Assembly (NCBI GenBank): GCA_027314595.1
Contig: DAHVAN010000081.1
Span: forward strand, 1 to 48,393
Length of the DNA stretch: 48,393 bases
Reading direction: 5' to 3'
Origin: Actinomycetota bacterium
Lineage (GTDB): Bacteria > Actinomycetota > Actinomycetes > Streptosporangiales > Streptosporangiaceae
The notes under the pieces are model-generated. The model worked only from the letters and a program-made list of their open reading frames with translations, had not been told where the DNA came from and did no database searches. This document shows, piece after piece, positions 31,342-40,979 of this stretch. Positions within the stretch are counted from its first letter, which is position 1; every line of letters begins with the position of its first letter. Made by a program: the position numbers and the translations under genes.

Positions 31342-32711
31342 AGTCCAGCTCCAGCGGACGCCAGCGGGGCGGGGACCGGGAGGACGAAATCCTCCTCCTC
31401 GATGTCGCGCAGGGTTCCGGCGTTGAACCGTTCGTACGCCTCGAGATCGAGCAGGCCGTGGCCGCTGTAGTTGAAAACGATGGTCGCCGCCCGCCCGGTC
31501 CGCTTGCATTCCAGCGCGACGTCAATGGCCGCCTTGATGGCGTGGGCCGACTCGGGTGCAGGCAGGTAGCCCTGGCAGCGCGCGAAGAGGGCGGCGGCGC
31601 GGAAGACGTCCGTCTGCGCGAAGGCGACCGCGTCGAGTATCCCCTCCCGCCGAATCAGCCCGACAAGCGGCGCGCAGCCGTGATACCGCAGCCCGCCGGC
31701 GTGGATCGGCGGCGGGACGTAGTCGTGGCCCAGCGTGTAGGTGTACACGCCCGGACCGCGGCCCGAAGCGTCCGCGAAGTCGAGGCGGAACTCTCCGCGG
31801 GTCAGCGTGGGGCACGCCTCCGGCTCGGCCGCGATGATCGTGATGTCGGCGCCGTCAAGCTTGTCGTGGACGAACGGGAAGGCGAAGCCGCCGAGGTTGG
31901 AGCCGCAGCCGACGGGGGCGATGAGGTAGTCGGGGGTGCGGCCGGCAATGGCAAGCTGCTCACGCACTTCCTGCCCGATGATCGTGTGGTGCAGCAGGCA
32001 GAAGTTGGCGAAAGCGCCGACCGCGAACCGGGCGTCCTCGTTGTCGTAAACGCACTCAAGCGCCTCGCTGACCGCGGTGGCCTCGCTGCCCGGGTGGTCG
32101 GGGCGCCGCCTGAGCAGATCGGCGCCGAACCGGGTGGTCTCGCTCGGGCTGGGGCGGACCTCGGCGCCGTAGGTCTCCATCAGGTAGCGCCGGTAGGGCT
32201 TGTGGTGGAAGCTGGCGCGGACCATGAATACCAGCAGGTCCAGCCCCATGAGCCGGCAGGCCAGCGCCAGCGCGCTGCCCCACTGGCCGGCGCCGGTGTC
32301 GGTGATCAGCTTCTGGTGGCCGTCCCGCTTGGCGTAGTAGGCCTGCGCGATGGCCGAGTTGAGCTTGTGGCTGCCCGATGGGGACGTGCCCTCGTACTTG
32401 AACCAGATCTGCGCGGGGGTACCAAGTTCCCGTTCGAGTGCGACGGCCCGGATCAGCGGCGTGGGCCGCCACAGCCGGTAAGCCTCACGGACCGGCTCCG
32501 GGATGGTGATCCACCGCTCGATCGAGCTCTCCTGGGCTGCCATGGCCTTGACGAGGAGGCGCTCCAGGTACTCCTGCGTGGCCGGCTTTCCTGTCGCGTT
32601 GTCGAGGTACCGCTCGGGAAGCTCAGGCAGGTCGGGAACAATGTTGTACCAGCGCTCCGGTATCCGATCGACCGGCAGGTCCACGCGCTCTACCAGATTC
32701 AGGTTTGACAT
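31338..32711 (-). CDS. Tryptophan synthase beta-like PLP enzyme (TrpB2 type)
   Basis: The 457-residue protein starts at ATG 32711 with AAAGAGGG upstream. It matches the longer TrpB2 class: RPTPLIRA, FKYEGTSPSGSHKLNSAIAQA with the PLP lysine Lys116, FMVRASFHHKPYRR, PVGCGSNLGGFAFPF for phosphate, YTLGHDYVPPPIHAGGLRYHG and APESAHAIKAA. The catalytic ETGAGQ motif reads TDTGAGQWG: Asp138 (codon GAC, nt 32298-32300) replaces the usual Glu. SHKPN is SHKLN. No trpA or other trp gene is nearby, so it is not a primary tryptophan operon. It likely performs beta-replacement of serine or a related amino acid with indole or a different nucleophile. Confidence 0.9.
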   Translation of the reverse strand: MSNLNLVERVDLPVDRIPERWYNIVPDLPELPERYLDNATGKPATQEYLERLLVKAMAAQESSIERWITIPEPVREAYRLWRPTPLIRAVALERELGTPAQIWFKYEGTSPSGSHKLNSAIAQAYYAKRDGHQKLITDTGAGQWGSALALACRLMGLDLLVFMVRASFHHKPYRRYLMETYGAEVRPSPSETTRFGADLLRRRPDHPGSEATAVSEALECVYDNEDARFAVGAFANFCLLHHTIIGQEVREQLAIAGRTPDYLIAPVGCGSNLGGFAFPFVHDKLDGADITIIAAEPEACPTLTRGEFRLDFADASGRGPGVYTYTLGHDYVPPPIHAGGLRYHGCAPLVGLIRREGILDAVAFAQTDVFRAAALFARCQGYLPAPESAHAIKAAIDVALECKRTGRAATIVFNYSGHGLLDLEAYERFNAGTLRDIEEEDFVLPVPAPLASAGAGL

Positions 32712-32713
32712 GC

Positions 32714-34324
32714 CTACCCTCTTTGTGAGATGCGGCTTTCGTTCAGGTCAGAAGTGAGCTCCTCAGCGGTGTCGGGTGGCGTGCCGTCCAGTCGCGCCCC
32801 CGGGTGCAGGTCCGAATTGTGAATGCTCAGCACTGCCGTCAGGGCCGCCGCGACTGCGAAGATGGCGCCAAGCGTCATGCTTTGGTGCAGCGCGGCGGCG
32901 AAGGCGACGTCGGCGTCGTGCAGCGTCTGTCCGGCCAGGCCGGACGGTGCGGCAGCAGCCACCGACCGGGTGGCGCCCGCGCTGATCGCGCGGCCGGCGT
33001 TGTGCGCCGCGGCGCCGAGGGCCCGCCCGGAGGCGGTGCCGGCGAAGGCGCGCACGACCCGGTTCTCGAAGAACGCCCCGATGACCGCCAGGCCGATCGC
33101 GATCCCGGCTTGCTGGGAGGTCTCGCTGATCCCGGAGGCGACGGCGGACTTGGCCGGCTCGAAGACGCTCACCGACAGCGCCGCACGGACCGGCATGATT
33201 ATGCCGATTCCTGCGCCGACCGCGACCATGGCCGGGACCATCGAGGTCCAGCTATCACCCGCGTTCGAGGTCCACAACAGCATGACGCCGACGCCGACAG
33301 CCAGGCAGGCGAAACCGAAGAGCACCCCCAGCGGCACCCGTTTGCAGAGCTCGCCGGCCATGGCGCCGAAGACGAACATCGCGGCGGTCATTGGCAGGAA
33401 ACGCAGCCCGGCCTGCCAGGCCGAGCTGTTCAAGATGGACTGCATGTACGTTGTCGCGATGAAGATGAACGGGAAGCCGCAGGCGTTGACGAGCAGGGTC
33501 GCCGCGCACGACCCGACGAAGGTCCGGTTACCGAAGCCCTCCACGGCGGCCGCGAGACGCTGCCCGCGGCGCGCCGCGAAGCTGCCAGCTAGCGCGACCG
33601 CGAGCGCCGCGGCCACCACGTACATCACGATGTTGGCCAGCGAGAACCAGCCGTTGGCATTGCCCCTGGTGATCGCCAGGACCAGCACGCCCAGGCAGAG
33701 GGTGAAGGCGATCGCCCTGACGATGGCCGGCGCGGCGGCGTCGCCCGGCTTGCGGGACTCGCGCAGGCAGCGGACGGCCAGCGGGAAGACCACGACTGCT
33801 ATCGGAACGTTGATGAAGAAGATCCAGCGCCAGCCTGGCCCGCTGGTCAGCGCGCCGCCGATCAGCGGCCCCACGGCGGCGGCGACGCCCGTCGCGGCTC
33901 CGAAGGCGGAAAAGGCGGTGGCTCGCTCCCGGCCGTGGAACTCGTTGCTGAGCAGGGCTGGTCCGACCGCGTAGAGCACGGCCGCGCCAAGCCCCTGGAC
34001 GGCGCGGCCCACGTCCAGGGCCGGGGCGTTGCCGACGAACCCGCAGGTGAGCGACCCGAGGGTGAAGATCACAAGTCCGATGAGGAAGACCCGCTTGCGC
34101 CCGTACCGGTCGGCGATCTCCCCGGAGATGATCAGCGCCGCCGCGAGCGCGACGGCGTACGCGTCGAAGACCCACTGCAGGTCGCTGAGGGAGGCGTTCA
34201 GCGAGGACCGGACGCTTGGCAGCGCAATGGTGACAATGCCCAGGTCAAGGATCAGCATGAAGGCGCAGACGCAGGTAATGCCAAGCGTCCACCACCTGGA
34301 TGGGTGCGCTTTGCTCGCGGTCAT
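32714..34324 (-). CDS. MFS drug-efflux transporter (DHA2-like, 14-helix)
   Basis: ATG 34324 (536 residues) has GGGAGGGACGC upstream; the frame stays open further upstream but that part is not protein-like. About 14 hydrophobic segments follow, with LDLGIVTIALPSV at helix 1, the motif A string GEIADRYGRKRVFLIG between helices 2 and 3, and GPLIGGALTSGPGWRWIFFINVP (motif C) in helix 5. These are hallmarks of proton-coupled DHA2 exporters. It is the first gene of the minus operon, two bases before the TrpB-like start, so it probably exports the product or protects the producer. Confidence 0.92.
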   Translation of the reverse strand: MTASKAHPSRWWTLGITCVCAFMLILDLGIVTIALPSVRSSLNASLSDLQWVFDAYAVALAAALIISGEIADRYGRKRVFLIGLVIFTLGSLTCGFVGNAPALDVGRAVQGLGAAVLYAVGPALLSNEFHGRERATAFSAFGAATGVAAAVGPLIGGALTSGPGWRWIFFINVPIAVVVFPLAVRCLRESRKPGDAAAPAIVRAIAFTLCLGVLVLAITRGNANGWFSLANIVMYVVAAALAVALAGSFAARRGQRLAAAVEGFGNRTFVGSCAATLLVNACGFPFIFIATTYMQSILNSSAWQAGLRFLPMTAAMFVFGAMAGELCKRVPLGVLFGFACLAVGVGVMLLWTSNAGDSWTSMVPAMVAVGAGIGIIMPVRAALSVSVFEPAKSAVASGISETSQQAGIAIGLAVIGAFFENRVVRAFAGTASGRALGAAAHNAGRAISAGATRSVAAAAPSGLAGQTLHDADVAFAAALHQSMTLGAIFAVAAALTAVLSIHNSDLHPGARLDGTPPDTAEELTSDLNESRISQRG

Positions 34325-34668
34325 GCGTCCCTCCCGGCCGGATCGTCGCCGCTCAGACGGCGGTGCGCGGCCCGCGGCTCCGCGGACCGGGAACGGGCGC
34401 GGATGACAAGCATCGATGGGTTCTGACATGTTCGGTGACACCGCCACCGGGTTCGGCGCATCGGCAACCTTCTGCCAGTCGTGGGCGGGCTTTGTCTGGA
34501 ATACAGCAAGAGAGAGGACCGAAATCAGCTGTTGAATCCCGGCGCCTGGCCGGGAATTTGTCGCCTGCCGTCCTCGTCCCGGACCCGCGGGGTGGCCAAG
34601 GAGACCGTGGCCAAGGAGACCGTGGTGCGCGCGGGAACCGCGGCGGCCCCGGCAGGCGTCCAATCGCC
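34325..34668. promoter_or_regulatory. Divergent region between MFS operon and lipoprotein gene
   Basis: This 344-bp gap must hold the promoter of the minus operon. It contains a CATCGATG palindrome at 34411-34418, spaced TGACA direct repeats at 34424-34428 and 34436-34440, and a 15-bp tandem duplication (34592-34621). No regulator gene and no clear -35/-10 pair were found. It is the likely right boundary of the biosynthetic region. Confidence 0.4.
34592..34621. repeat. 15-bp tandem duplication
   Basis: GTGGCCAAGGAGACC occurs twice head to tail, with four bases of a third copy after it. It lies 48 bp before the lipoprotein start. It is probably slippage; no function is evident. Confidence 0.6.
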
Positions 34669-35712
34669 ATGACAAGATCGTCCGGCATAACCGCGCTGGC
34701 CGCCTGCGCTGCGCTCGCCGCCTGTGTCACGACCGGATGCGCGGTGCCGCGGTCGCAGCCGCTGGCACGGCAGCCCGCGACACATCCCGCGACGGCGCGA
34801 GGCCGCCTGAGGGCGGCCTTGCCGCAAGGCTCGCCCACCGCACCGGCGGCGCCGTCCTCGCGGCCCGCGTCCAATCAGCAGCGCGCGTCCGCGGATGCGG
34901 CCGCCATCCTCGCCTCGTTCGTGCCGCCGCCCGGGGCCCGGCGCCTGGCGGCCGCGCCGGCCGCGGACGCAGGCATGCTGCGCCAGCCGATGCAGACCCC
35001 CGGCGCGTTCCATCTGATTGACAAGGCATCGTGGTGGCAGGCTCCCGGCCAGCCGCGGCAGGTGCTCGGCTGGGAGCGGTCGCACCTGCCCCGCCGGTTC
35101 GCCTACGCCGGCGACGCGAGCGGCGGCGGCCGCGGCACCTGGACCATGTGGGGCGACCAGTTCACGCTGCCGTCCGTGCCCGGCGTGCTGCCAGGGCGGT
35201 ATTTCCTCGTCGAGGTCGTGGGCGCGGGCGGCGGGCAGACCGCGATCCGGGTCGACGCCCAGGTGATCTGGCTGCCGGCCAAAACTGCCGTCGAGCGGGT
35301 GCCCTCGGCCGCCGAGGTCGTGACGGTCGCCTTCCTGCCGGGGATCGGTCCGGGCGGCACGGCGCGGCTCGGGCCGGTGACCATCACCGGCGCGGCCACC
35401 GTCCGGCGGATCGCCGCGCTGGTCGACGGCCTGCCCCTGGCGCCGTGGGAGTGGGTCAGCTGCCCGGTGTTCGACGGCGGCGGAGTACGGCTCACCTTCC
35501 GGGCGCGGGCCGGCGGTCCGGCGCTCGCGACGCTGTCGGCCACCGTGAACGGCTGCCCTCCCGCCCTGCTCACCGTCGACGGCAAGCAGCAGCCGCAGCT
35601 GAGCGCGGGCACCTCCTTCGCCCGCCAGGTGGCCGCCCTGGCCGGGCTGCGCTTGCCCGGTGCCACAAGCTCGCCCGGCGGCGTCATGGAGCATGGCCCC
35701 GCGCCGGCGTAG
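34669..35712 (+). CDS. Putative secreted lipoprotein of unknown function
   Basis: ATG 34669 gives 347 residues and places a short signal sequence at the N-terminus: MTRSSGITALAACAALAAC, with an LAAC lipobox, then a second Cys in VTTGC. A Pro/Ala/Ser/Thr-rich linker (about 30-85) leads to a folded beta-rich region with TWTMWGDQFTLPS, YFLVEVVGAGGGQTAI and LPLAPWEWVSCPVFDGGG. Two cysteines in the C-terminal domain could pair. I do not recognise the family. It is not obviously linked to the biosynthetic operons and may belong to the conserved block with tig. No strong Shine-Dalgarno sequence is visible. Confidence 0.7.
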   Translation: MTRSSGITALAACAALAACVTTGCAVPRSQPLARQPATHPATARGRLRAALPQGSPTAPAAPSSRPASNQQRASADAAAILASFVPPPGARRLAAAPAADAGMLRQPMQTPGAFHLIDKASWWQAPGQPRQVLGWERSHLPRRFAYAGDASGGGRGTWTMWGDQFTLPSVPGVLPGRYFLVEVVGAGGGQTAIRVDAQVIWLPAKTAVERVPSAAEVVTVAFLPGIGPGGTARLGPVTITGAATVRRIAALVDGLPLAPWEWVSCPVFDGGGVRLTFRARAGGPALATLSATVNGCPPALLTVDGKQQPQLSAGTSFARQVAALAGLRLPGATSSPGGVMEHGPAPA

Positions 35713-35881
35713 CACCGATGAGCTGCACGCGCATGACGGGCGCGCGGCCGTCCCCGGCCCGCTCCGAGGGACCTCCCGCGGCCCGCCGGGCACGCCGCCT
35801 CCGCCGGGCGTGCCCGGCGCCGTCACTGCGATGGCACGTCTGTGACGCGAGAGCGTGCCTTCTTACTGTAGAAATATCGCC

Positions 35882-36256
35882 ATGAAACATGTCGTAGGGG
35901 TCATCGTCTCGGCCGCGGCGCTGGGGGTAGCGGCCTGGGTGGTCCCGGGAATCGTGCTCGCCGGTCACAGCAACGCGACCAAGGCCGAGACGCTGCTTGT
36001 CGTCGCCCTGATCTTCGGCGTCATCAACGCCGTGCTCAAGCCGATCATCAAGGTCCTCGGGTGCGCGTTCTACGTGCTGACGCTCGGCCTTCTCGCGATT
36101 GTCGTCAACGGGCTGCTGCTCTGGCTGGCCAGCTACGTGGCGGGTCAGCTGAAGCTGCCGTTCCACATCACCGGGTTCGTGGCCGCCGTCGAGGGCGCGC
36201 TCATCGTCGGCGTGCTGTCCTGGGTGCTTCACCTGCTGCTCGGCGACAGGCGCTGA
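35882..36256 (+). CDS. Small membrane protein, phage-holin-family (YvlD-like)
   Basis: ATG 35882 gives 124 residues with four hydrophobic segments: VVGVIVSAAALGVAAWVVPGI, LLVVALIFGVINAVLKPII, VLTLGLLAIVVNGLLLWLA and a C-terminal ALIVGVLSWVLHLLL. FGVINAVLKPIIK and the TLGL..IVVNGLLLWL spacing are typical of the PF04020 membrane family. These proteins are widespread and poorly characterised; links to envelope stress are reported for some. No Shine-Dalgarno sequence precedes the ATG, so the transcript may be leaderless or nearly so. Confidence 0.82.
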   Translation: MKHVVGVIVSAAALGVAAWVVPGIVLAGHSNATKAETLLVVALIFGVINAVLKPIIKVLGCAFYVLTLGLLAIVVNGLLLWLASYVAGQLKLPFHITGFVAAVEGALIVGVLSWVLHLLLGDRR

Positions 36257-36315
36257 ACACTGCGGGCGCGGACCGCGGCACGCGAGGCCATAGACTTATC
36301 CGCCGTACACTTTCT

Positions 36316-36333
36316 CTGCGCGCTTTCGCGCAG
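36316..36333 (+). promoter_or_regulatory. Hairpin in the leader of the trigger factor gene
   Basis: CTGCGCG-CTTT-CGCGCAG forms a perfect 7-bp stem with a four-base loop. It lies 31 bp before the tig start and downstream of -10-like boxes TAGACT (36291-36296) and TACACT (36306-36311), so it would be at or near the 5' end of the mRNA. It may stabilise the transcript or modulate initiation. Confidence 0.45.
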
Positions 36334-36364
36334 TAACCGTCCACGTCCCTGGAGTCACGCAGCC

Positions 36365-37831
36365 GTGAAGACCGCCGTCGAAGAGCTGAGCCCGACCCGT
36401 GTCCGGCTGAGCGTCGAAGTCACCTTCGAGGAACTCAAGCCGAGCCTGGACAAGGCTTACCGTGAGGTGTCACGGCAGGTGCGCATTCCCGGGTTCCGCC
36501 CAGGCCGTGTCCCGCCGGCCATCATCGACCGGCGAATCGGCAGGGGAGCGGTGCTCACCGAAGCGGTCAACGAGGCGCTGCCCGGGTTCTACAGCAAGGC
36601 GGTCCAAGAGGCCGAGGTGCTCGCCCTCGGGCAGCCGGAGGTTGAGATCACCCAGCTCGACGTCGGCAAGGACCTCACGTTCACGGCCGAGGTCGAGGTG
36701 CGGCCCAAGTTCGAGCTGCCCGACCTCGCCGAGCTGTCGGTCACCGTGCCCAGCGCCGTGGTAACCCCGGACGACGTGGAGGAGTACCTGACCGCGCTGC
36801 GCGAGCGCTTCGCCTCGCTCAAGACCGCGCAGCGCCCGGCCGAGAACGGCGACTACGTCACGATCGACCTGTCTGCCTCTGTCGACGGCAAGCCCGTGGA
36901 AGACGCGCAGGCGAGCGGCCTGTCGTACCAGATCGGCAGCGGGACGCTGCTCGAGGGCCTGGACGACGCGCTCATCGGCATGTCCGCCGGCGAGTCGGCG
37001 ACCTTCACCAGCGAGCTGGCGGGCGGGGAGTCCGCCGGCCAGCAGGCCGACGTCACGGTGACCGTGCAGAGCGTCAAGGTCAAGGAACTGCCCGAGCTTG
37101 ACGACGACTTCGCCCAGCTCGCGAGCGAGTTCGACACCCTCGGCGAGCTCCGGGCCGCCACCCGCCGCCAGCTCGAGGGGTTCCGTCGGCTGCAGCAGTT
37201 GAACCAGGCGCGGGACCTTGCCGTCGAGGCGCTGGTGGACCGCGTCGACATCCCGCTGCCCGAGAAGTTCGTCGAGCACGAGCTCGAGCACCTCCGCGAG
37301 GGGTACGACGAGCAGCTGGCTCAGGCCCGTATGTCGCTGGCCGACTACCTCCAGTCGCGTGAGAAGACGGAGGAGGAGTTCGACGCCGAGCTTCTGCGGC
37401 AGTCCCAGCGCGGCGTCAAGCAGTCATTCGTCCTTGACGAGCTGGTACGCAGCGAAGACCTGTCAGTTGGCCAGGCCGAACTGTCGTACTGGGTCGCCGA
37501 CCAGGCGCAGCGCAGCGGCATCGCGCCCGAGGCATTCGCCAGGCAGCTCACCGAGTCCGGGCAGCTCGGCGTGGCCGTGACCGAGGTGCTCCACATCAAG
37601 GCCGCCGCGCTGATCGCCGAGCGGGTCACGGTGACCGACGAAGCCGGCAACACGATCGACGTCAAGGCCGAAATCGAACGGCTGGGCGCCTCGGGCGACG
37701 GCACGCCGGCGGAGGCGGCCGGCGAGCCCGGTGAGCCGCAGGAGACCGGCGAGGCCGCGGAGGCCGCGGAAACTGCCGGGACGGACGACACCGGCGCTGA
37801 CGATGCGCCAGAGGACTCCGCGCAGGCCTGA
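36365..37831 (+). CDS. tig: Trigger factor, ribosome-associated chaperone
   Basis: The 488-residue protein starts at GTG 36365 with GGAG upstream. The N-terminal ribosome-binding domain has the signature RQVRIPGFRPGRVPPAII (36-53), equivalent to the GFRxGxxP motif. A PPIase-type FKBP domain (about 150-240) includes GDYVTIDLSASVDG and GSGTLLEGLDDALIGM. The helical C-terminal chaperone domain follows. The chain ends in an acidic Glu/Ala/Asp-rich tail typical of actinobacteria. It binds nascent chains at the ribosome exit and is followed by clpP1, clpP2 and clpX, a common order. Confidence 0.97.
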   Translation: MKTAVEELSPTRVRLSVEVTFEELKPSLDKAYREVSRQVRIPGFRPGRVPPAIIDRRIGRGAVLTEAVNEALPGFYSKAVQEAEVLALGQPEVEITQLDVGKDLTFTAEVEVRPKFELPDLAELSVTVPSAVVTPDDVEEYLTALRERFASLKTAQRPAENGDYVTIDLSASVDGKPVEDAQASGLSYQIGSGTLLEGLDDALIGMSAGESATFTSELAGGESAGQQADVTVTVQSVKVKELPELDDDFAQLASEFDTLGELRAATRRQLEGFRRLQQLNQARDLAVEALVDRVDIPLPEKFVEHELEHLREGYDEQLAQARMSLADYLQSREKTEEEFDAELLRQSQRGVKQSFVLDELVRSEDLSVGQAELSYWVADQAQRSGIAPEAFARQLTESGQLGVAVTEVLHIKAAALIAERVTVTDEAGNTIDVKAEIERLGASGDGTPAEAAGEPGEPQETGEAAEAAETAGTDDTGADDAPEDSAQA

Positions 37832-38044
37832 CCTGTCCGTTCGGGACCGGACCTGCCCATATCGTCCCGGTATGCGGCCGGGTGCGAAGCGGGTCAGAAC
37901 GCCCGTGGAATGCGTGGTCTACCGCGGCAAACGGCGCAACGGCGTGCGCCGGTAGCGAACAGCGGGGCGCACCGGACTCGGCCGCTCCTCGGTGGCGTTA
38001 ATGTCCTTTCATCGACACCCGAAGTGATCGGAGCAGGTGACCAC

Positions 38045-38665
38045 GTGACACAGCCTCTGCCAGTTGCAAGGACGGCCACCCCTGACGCCCCCGTGATGCC
38101 TGGGGACTTGCTGTTCCAGCGGTTGCTGCGGCATCGCATCGTCTTCCTCGGGCAGCAGGTGGACGACGACATCGCCAACCGGATCTGCGCCGAGATCCTG
38201 CTGCTGGCCGCCGAGGACAACAGGCGTGACATCAACCTGTACATCAACTCGCCGGGCGGCTCGGTGTACGCGGGGATGGCGATCTACGACGTGATGCAGT
38301 ACGTGCCGAACGAAGTGGCGACCTACGCGATGGGCATGGCGGCCTCCATGGGCCAGTTCCTGCTCACCGCCGGCGCGGCCGGCAAGCGCTACGCGCTGCC
38401 GCACGCCACGATCCTCATGCACCAGCCCTCAGGCGGCATCGGCGGCACGGCCTCCGATATCAGGATCCAGGCCGAGCAGATGCTCTACGTCAAGCGCACG
38501 CTGTTCGAGCTCACCGCGTTCCACACCGGCCAGAGCATCGAGCAGATCGAGAGGGACGCCGACCGCGACCGCTGGTACACCGCGGAGGAGGCCGAGGAGT
38601 ACGGCTTCGTGGACCACGTGATCCGCAGCGCCATCGAGGTTCCGTCAATGGGCAGCGCGTCCTGA
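38045..38665 (+). CDS. clpP1: ATP-dependent Clp protease proteolytic subunit 1
   Basis: GTG 38045 gives 206 residues with GGAGCAGG upstream; the frame extends further but lacks homology there. The catalytic serine lies in [11 protein letters not shown], the histidine in [12 protein letters not shown], and the aspartate in the C-terminal part near [29 protein letters not shown] is the substrate-binding strand. Actinobacteria carry two ClpP subunits that form a mixed tetradecamer; the second is encoded 53 bp downstream. The assembly degrades unfolded proteins with ClpX or ClpC1. Confidence 0.95.
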   Translation: MTQPLPVARTATPDAPVMPGDLLFQRLLRHRIVFLGQQVDDDIANRICAEILLLAAEDNRRDINLYINSPGGSVYAGMAIYDVMQYVPNEVATYAMGMAASMGQFLLTAGAAGKRYALPHATILMHQPSGGIGGTASDIRIQAEQMLYVKRTLFELTAFHTGQSIEQIERDADRDRWYTAEEAEEYGFVDHVIRSAIEVPSMGSAS

Positions 38666-38718
38666 GCGGCCAAGGGCAGACCCGACCGGAACCCGACAGT
38701 TAAGCAAGGAGAGCTAAC

Positions 38719-39372
38719 GTGACCGAGCTGAGCCGATACCCGCAGTCCAGGTACGTGCTGCCGTCCTTCGTTGAGCGCACGTCGTACGGGATCAAGGAGA
38801 TGAATCCGTACAACAAGCTCTTCGAGGAGAGGATCATCTTCCTCGGCGTCCAGATCGACGACGCCTCCGCGAACGACGTCATGGCCCAGTTGCTGACCCT
38901 CGAGGCCATCGACCCGGACCGCGAGATCACCATGTACATCAACTCGCCCGGCGGGTCGATGACCTCCATGATGGCGATCTACGACACCATGCAGTTCATC
39001 CAGCCCGACATCACCACGTGCTGCATCGGCCAGGCGGCGAGCGCGGCCGCGGTGCTGCTCGCGGCGGGCACCAAGGGCAAGCGGATGGCGCTGCCGAACT
39101 CCAGGATCCTCATCCACCAGCCGGCCACCGAGGGCGGCTACGGGCAGTCCACGGACATGGAGATCCAGGCCAGGGAGATCCTCCGCATGCGCTCGGCGAT
39201 GGAGGTCATCCTGGCCAGGCACACGAACAAGGACGAGGAAGTCATCCGGCGCGACATCGAGCGGGACAAGTTCCTCACCGCCGCTGAGGCCAAGGAATAC
39301 GGGATGATTGACGAGGTGCTGACGGTACTCAAGCGGGGTTCGGTGCGGACCCCCGAGGTAGTGTCGTCCTAA
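38719..39372 (+). CDS. clpP2: ATP-dependent Clp protease proteolytic subunit 2
   Basis: The 217-residue protein starts at GTG 38719 behind AAGGAGAGC. The catalytic serine is in [16 protein letters not shown], the histidine in [12 protein letters not shown], and the aspartate in the [22 protein letters not shown] region. [18 protein letters not shown] matches the ClpP2 type. It pairs with ClpP1 in the same operon. A strong hairpin follows the stop codon. Confidence 0.95.
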   Translation: MTELSRYPQSRYVLPSFVERTSYGIKEMNPYNKLFEERIIFLGVQIDDASANDVMAQLLTLEAIDPDREITMYINSPGGSMTSMMAIYDTMQFIQPDITTCCIGQAASAAAVLLAAGTKGKRMALPNSRILIHQPATEGGYGQSTDMEIQAREILRMRSAMEVILARHTNKDEEVIRRDIERDKFLTAAEAKEYGMIDEVLTVLKRGSVRTPEVVSS

Positions 39373-39373
39373 G

Positions 39374-39401
39374 CCGGGAGGGTTCACCTCTTCCCTCCCG
39401 G
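39374..39401 (+). terminator. Hairpin terminator after clpP2
   Basis: Arms CCGGGAGGG (39374-39382) and CCCTCCCGG (39393-39401) form a 9-bp stem with a 10-base loop, starting one base after the clpP2 stop. No T-run follows, as is usual in high-GC actinobacteria. It separates clpP1P2 from clpX, which has its own 175-bp upstream region. Confidence 0.65.
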
Positions 39402-39547
39402 GCCGGTGAGGGGGTTTGATTGGTCCATCGGACCCCCGAAGGCGGTACCGTCAATAAGCAAGCAAACGATGACGGCATGGCGGGACATGCCCGCCGAGCC
39501 TGACCCGGGAGGGTCTGGCCGGCGGCCCCATGTAAAGGAGAAACTGG

Positions 39548-40822
<1,275 letters not shown>

Positions 40823-40979
40823 CCGCCGGCCGCCGGACACCTGGCCGCCCGGCCATACGGCGTGGCGCCAGAGTTAACTACTGCCCCTAGTTTGCCGGTA
40901 ATGCCCATAATGCGGGCGGCTCCTCGGTACTCTCAGGGGCATTAGTTCTTGTGGGACCACGACCGGGGAATGAGCGCAG

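Noticed and set aside
13113-34324. Modular NRPS or PKS cluster
   Set aside because: No condensation, ketosynthase or acyltransferase domains exist; only free-standing ligases and carriers are present.
34300-34668. N-terminal extension of the lipoprotein frame
   Set aside because: The upstream part reads as low-quality sequence over the MFS promoter. ATG 34669 places a proper signal sequence and lipobox at the N-terminus.
4911-34700. Integrative element inserted at tRNA-Pro
   Set aside because: No integrase, excisionase or plasmid-type gene was seen, and no second copy of the tRNA 3' end appears near the right edge. The boundary is noted only as possible.
37832-38044. ClgR operator before clpP1
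   Set aside because: No convincing match to the known box was found by eye, so it is not annotated.
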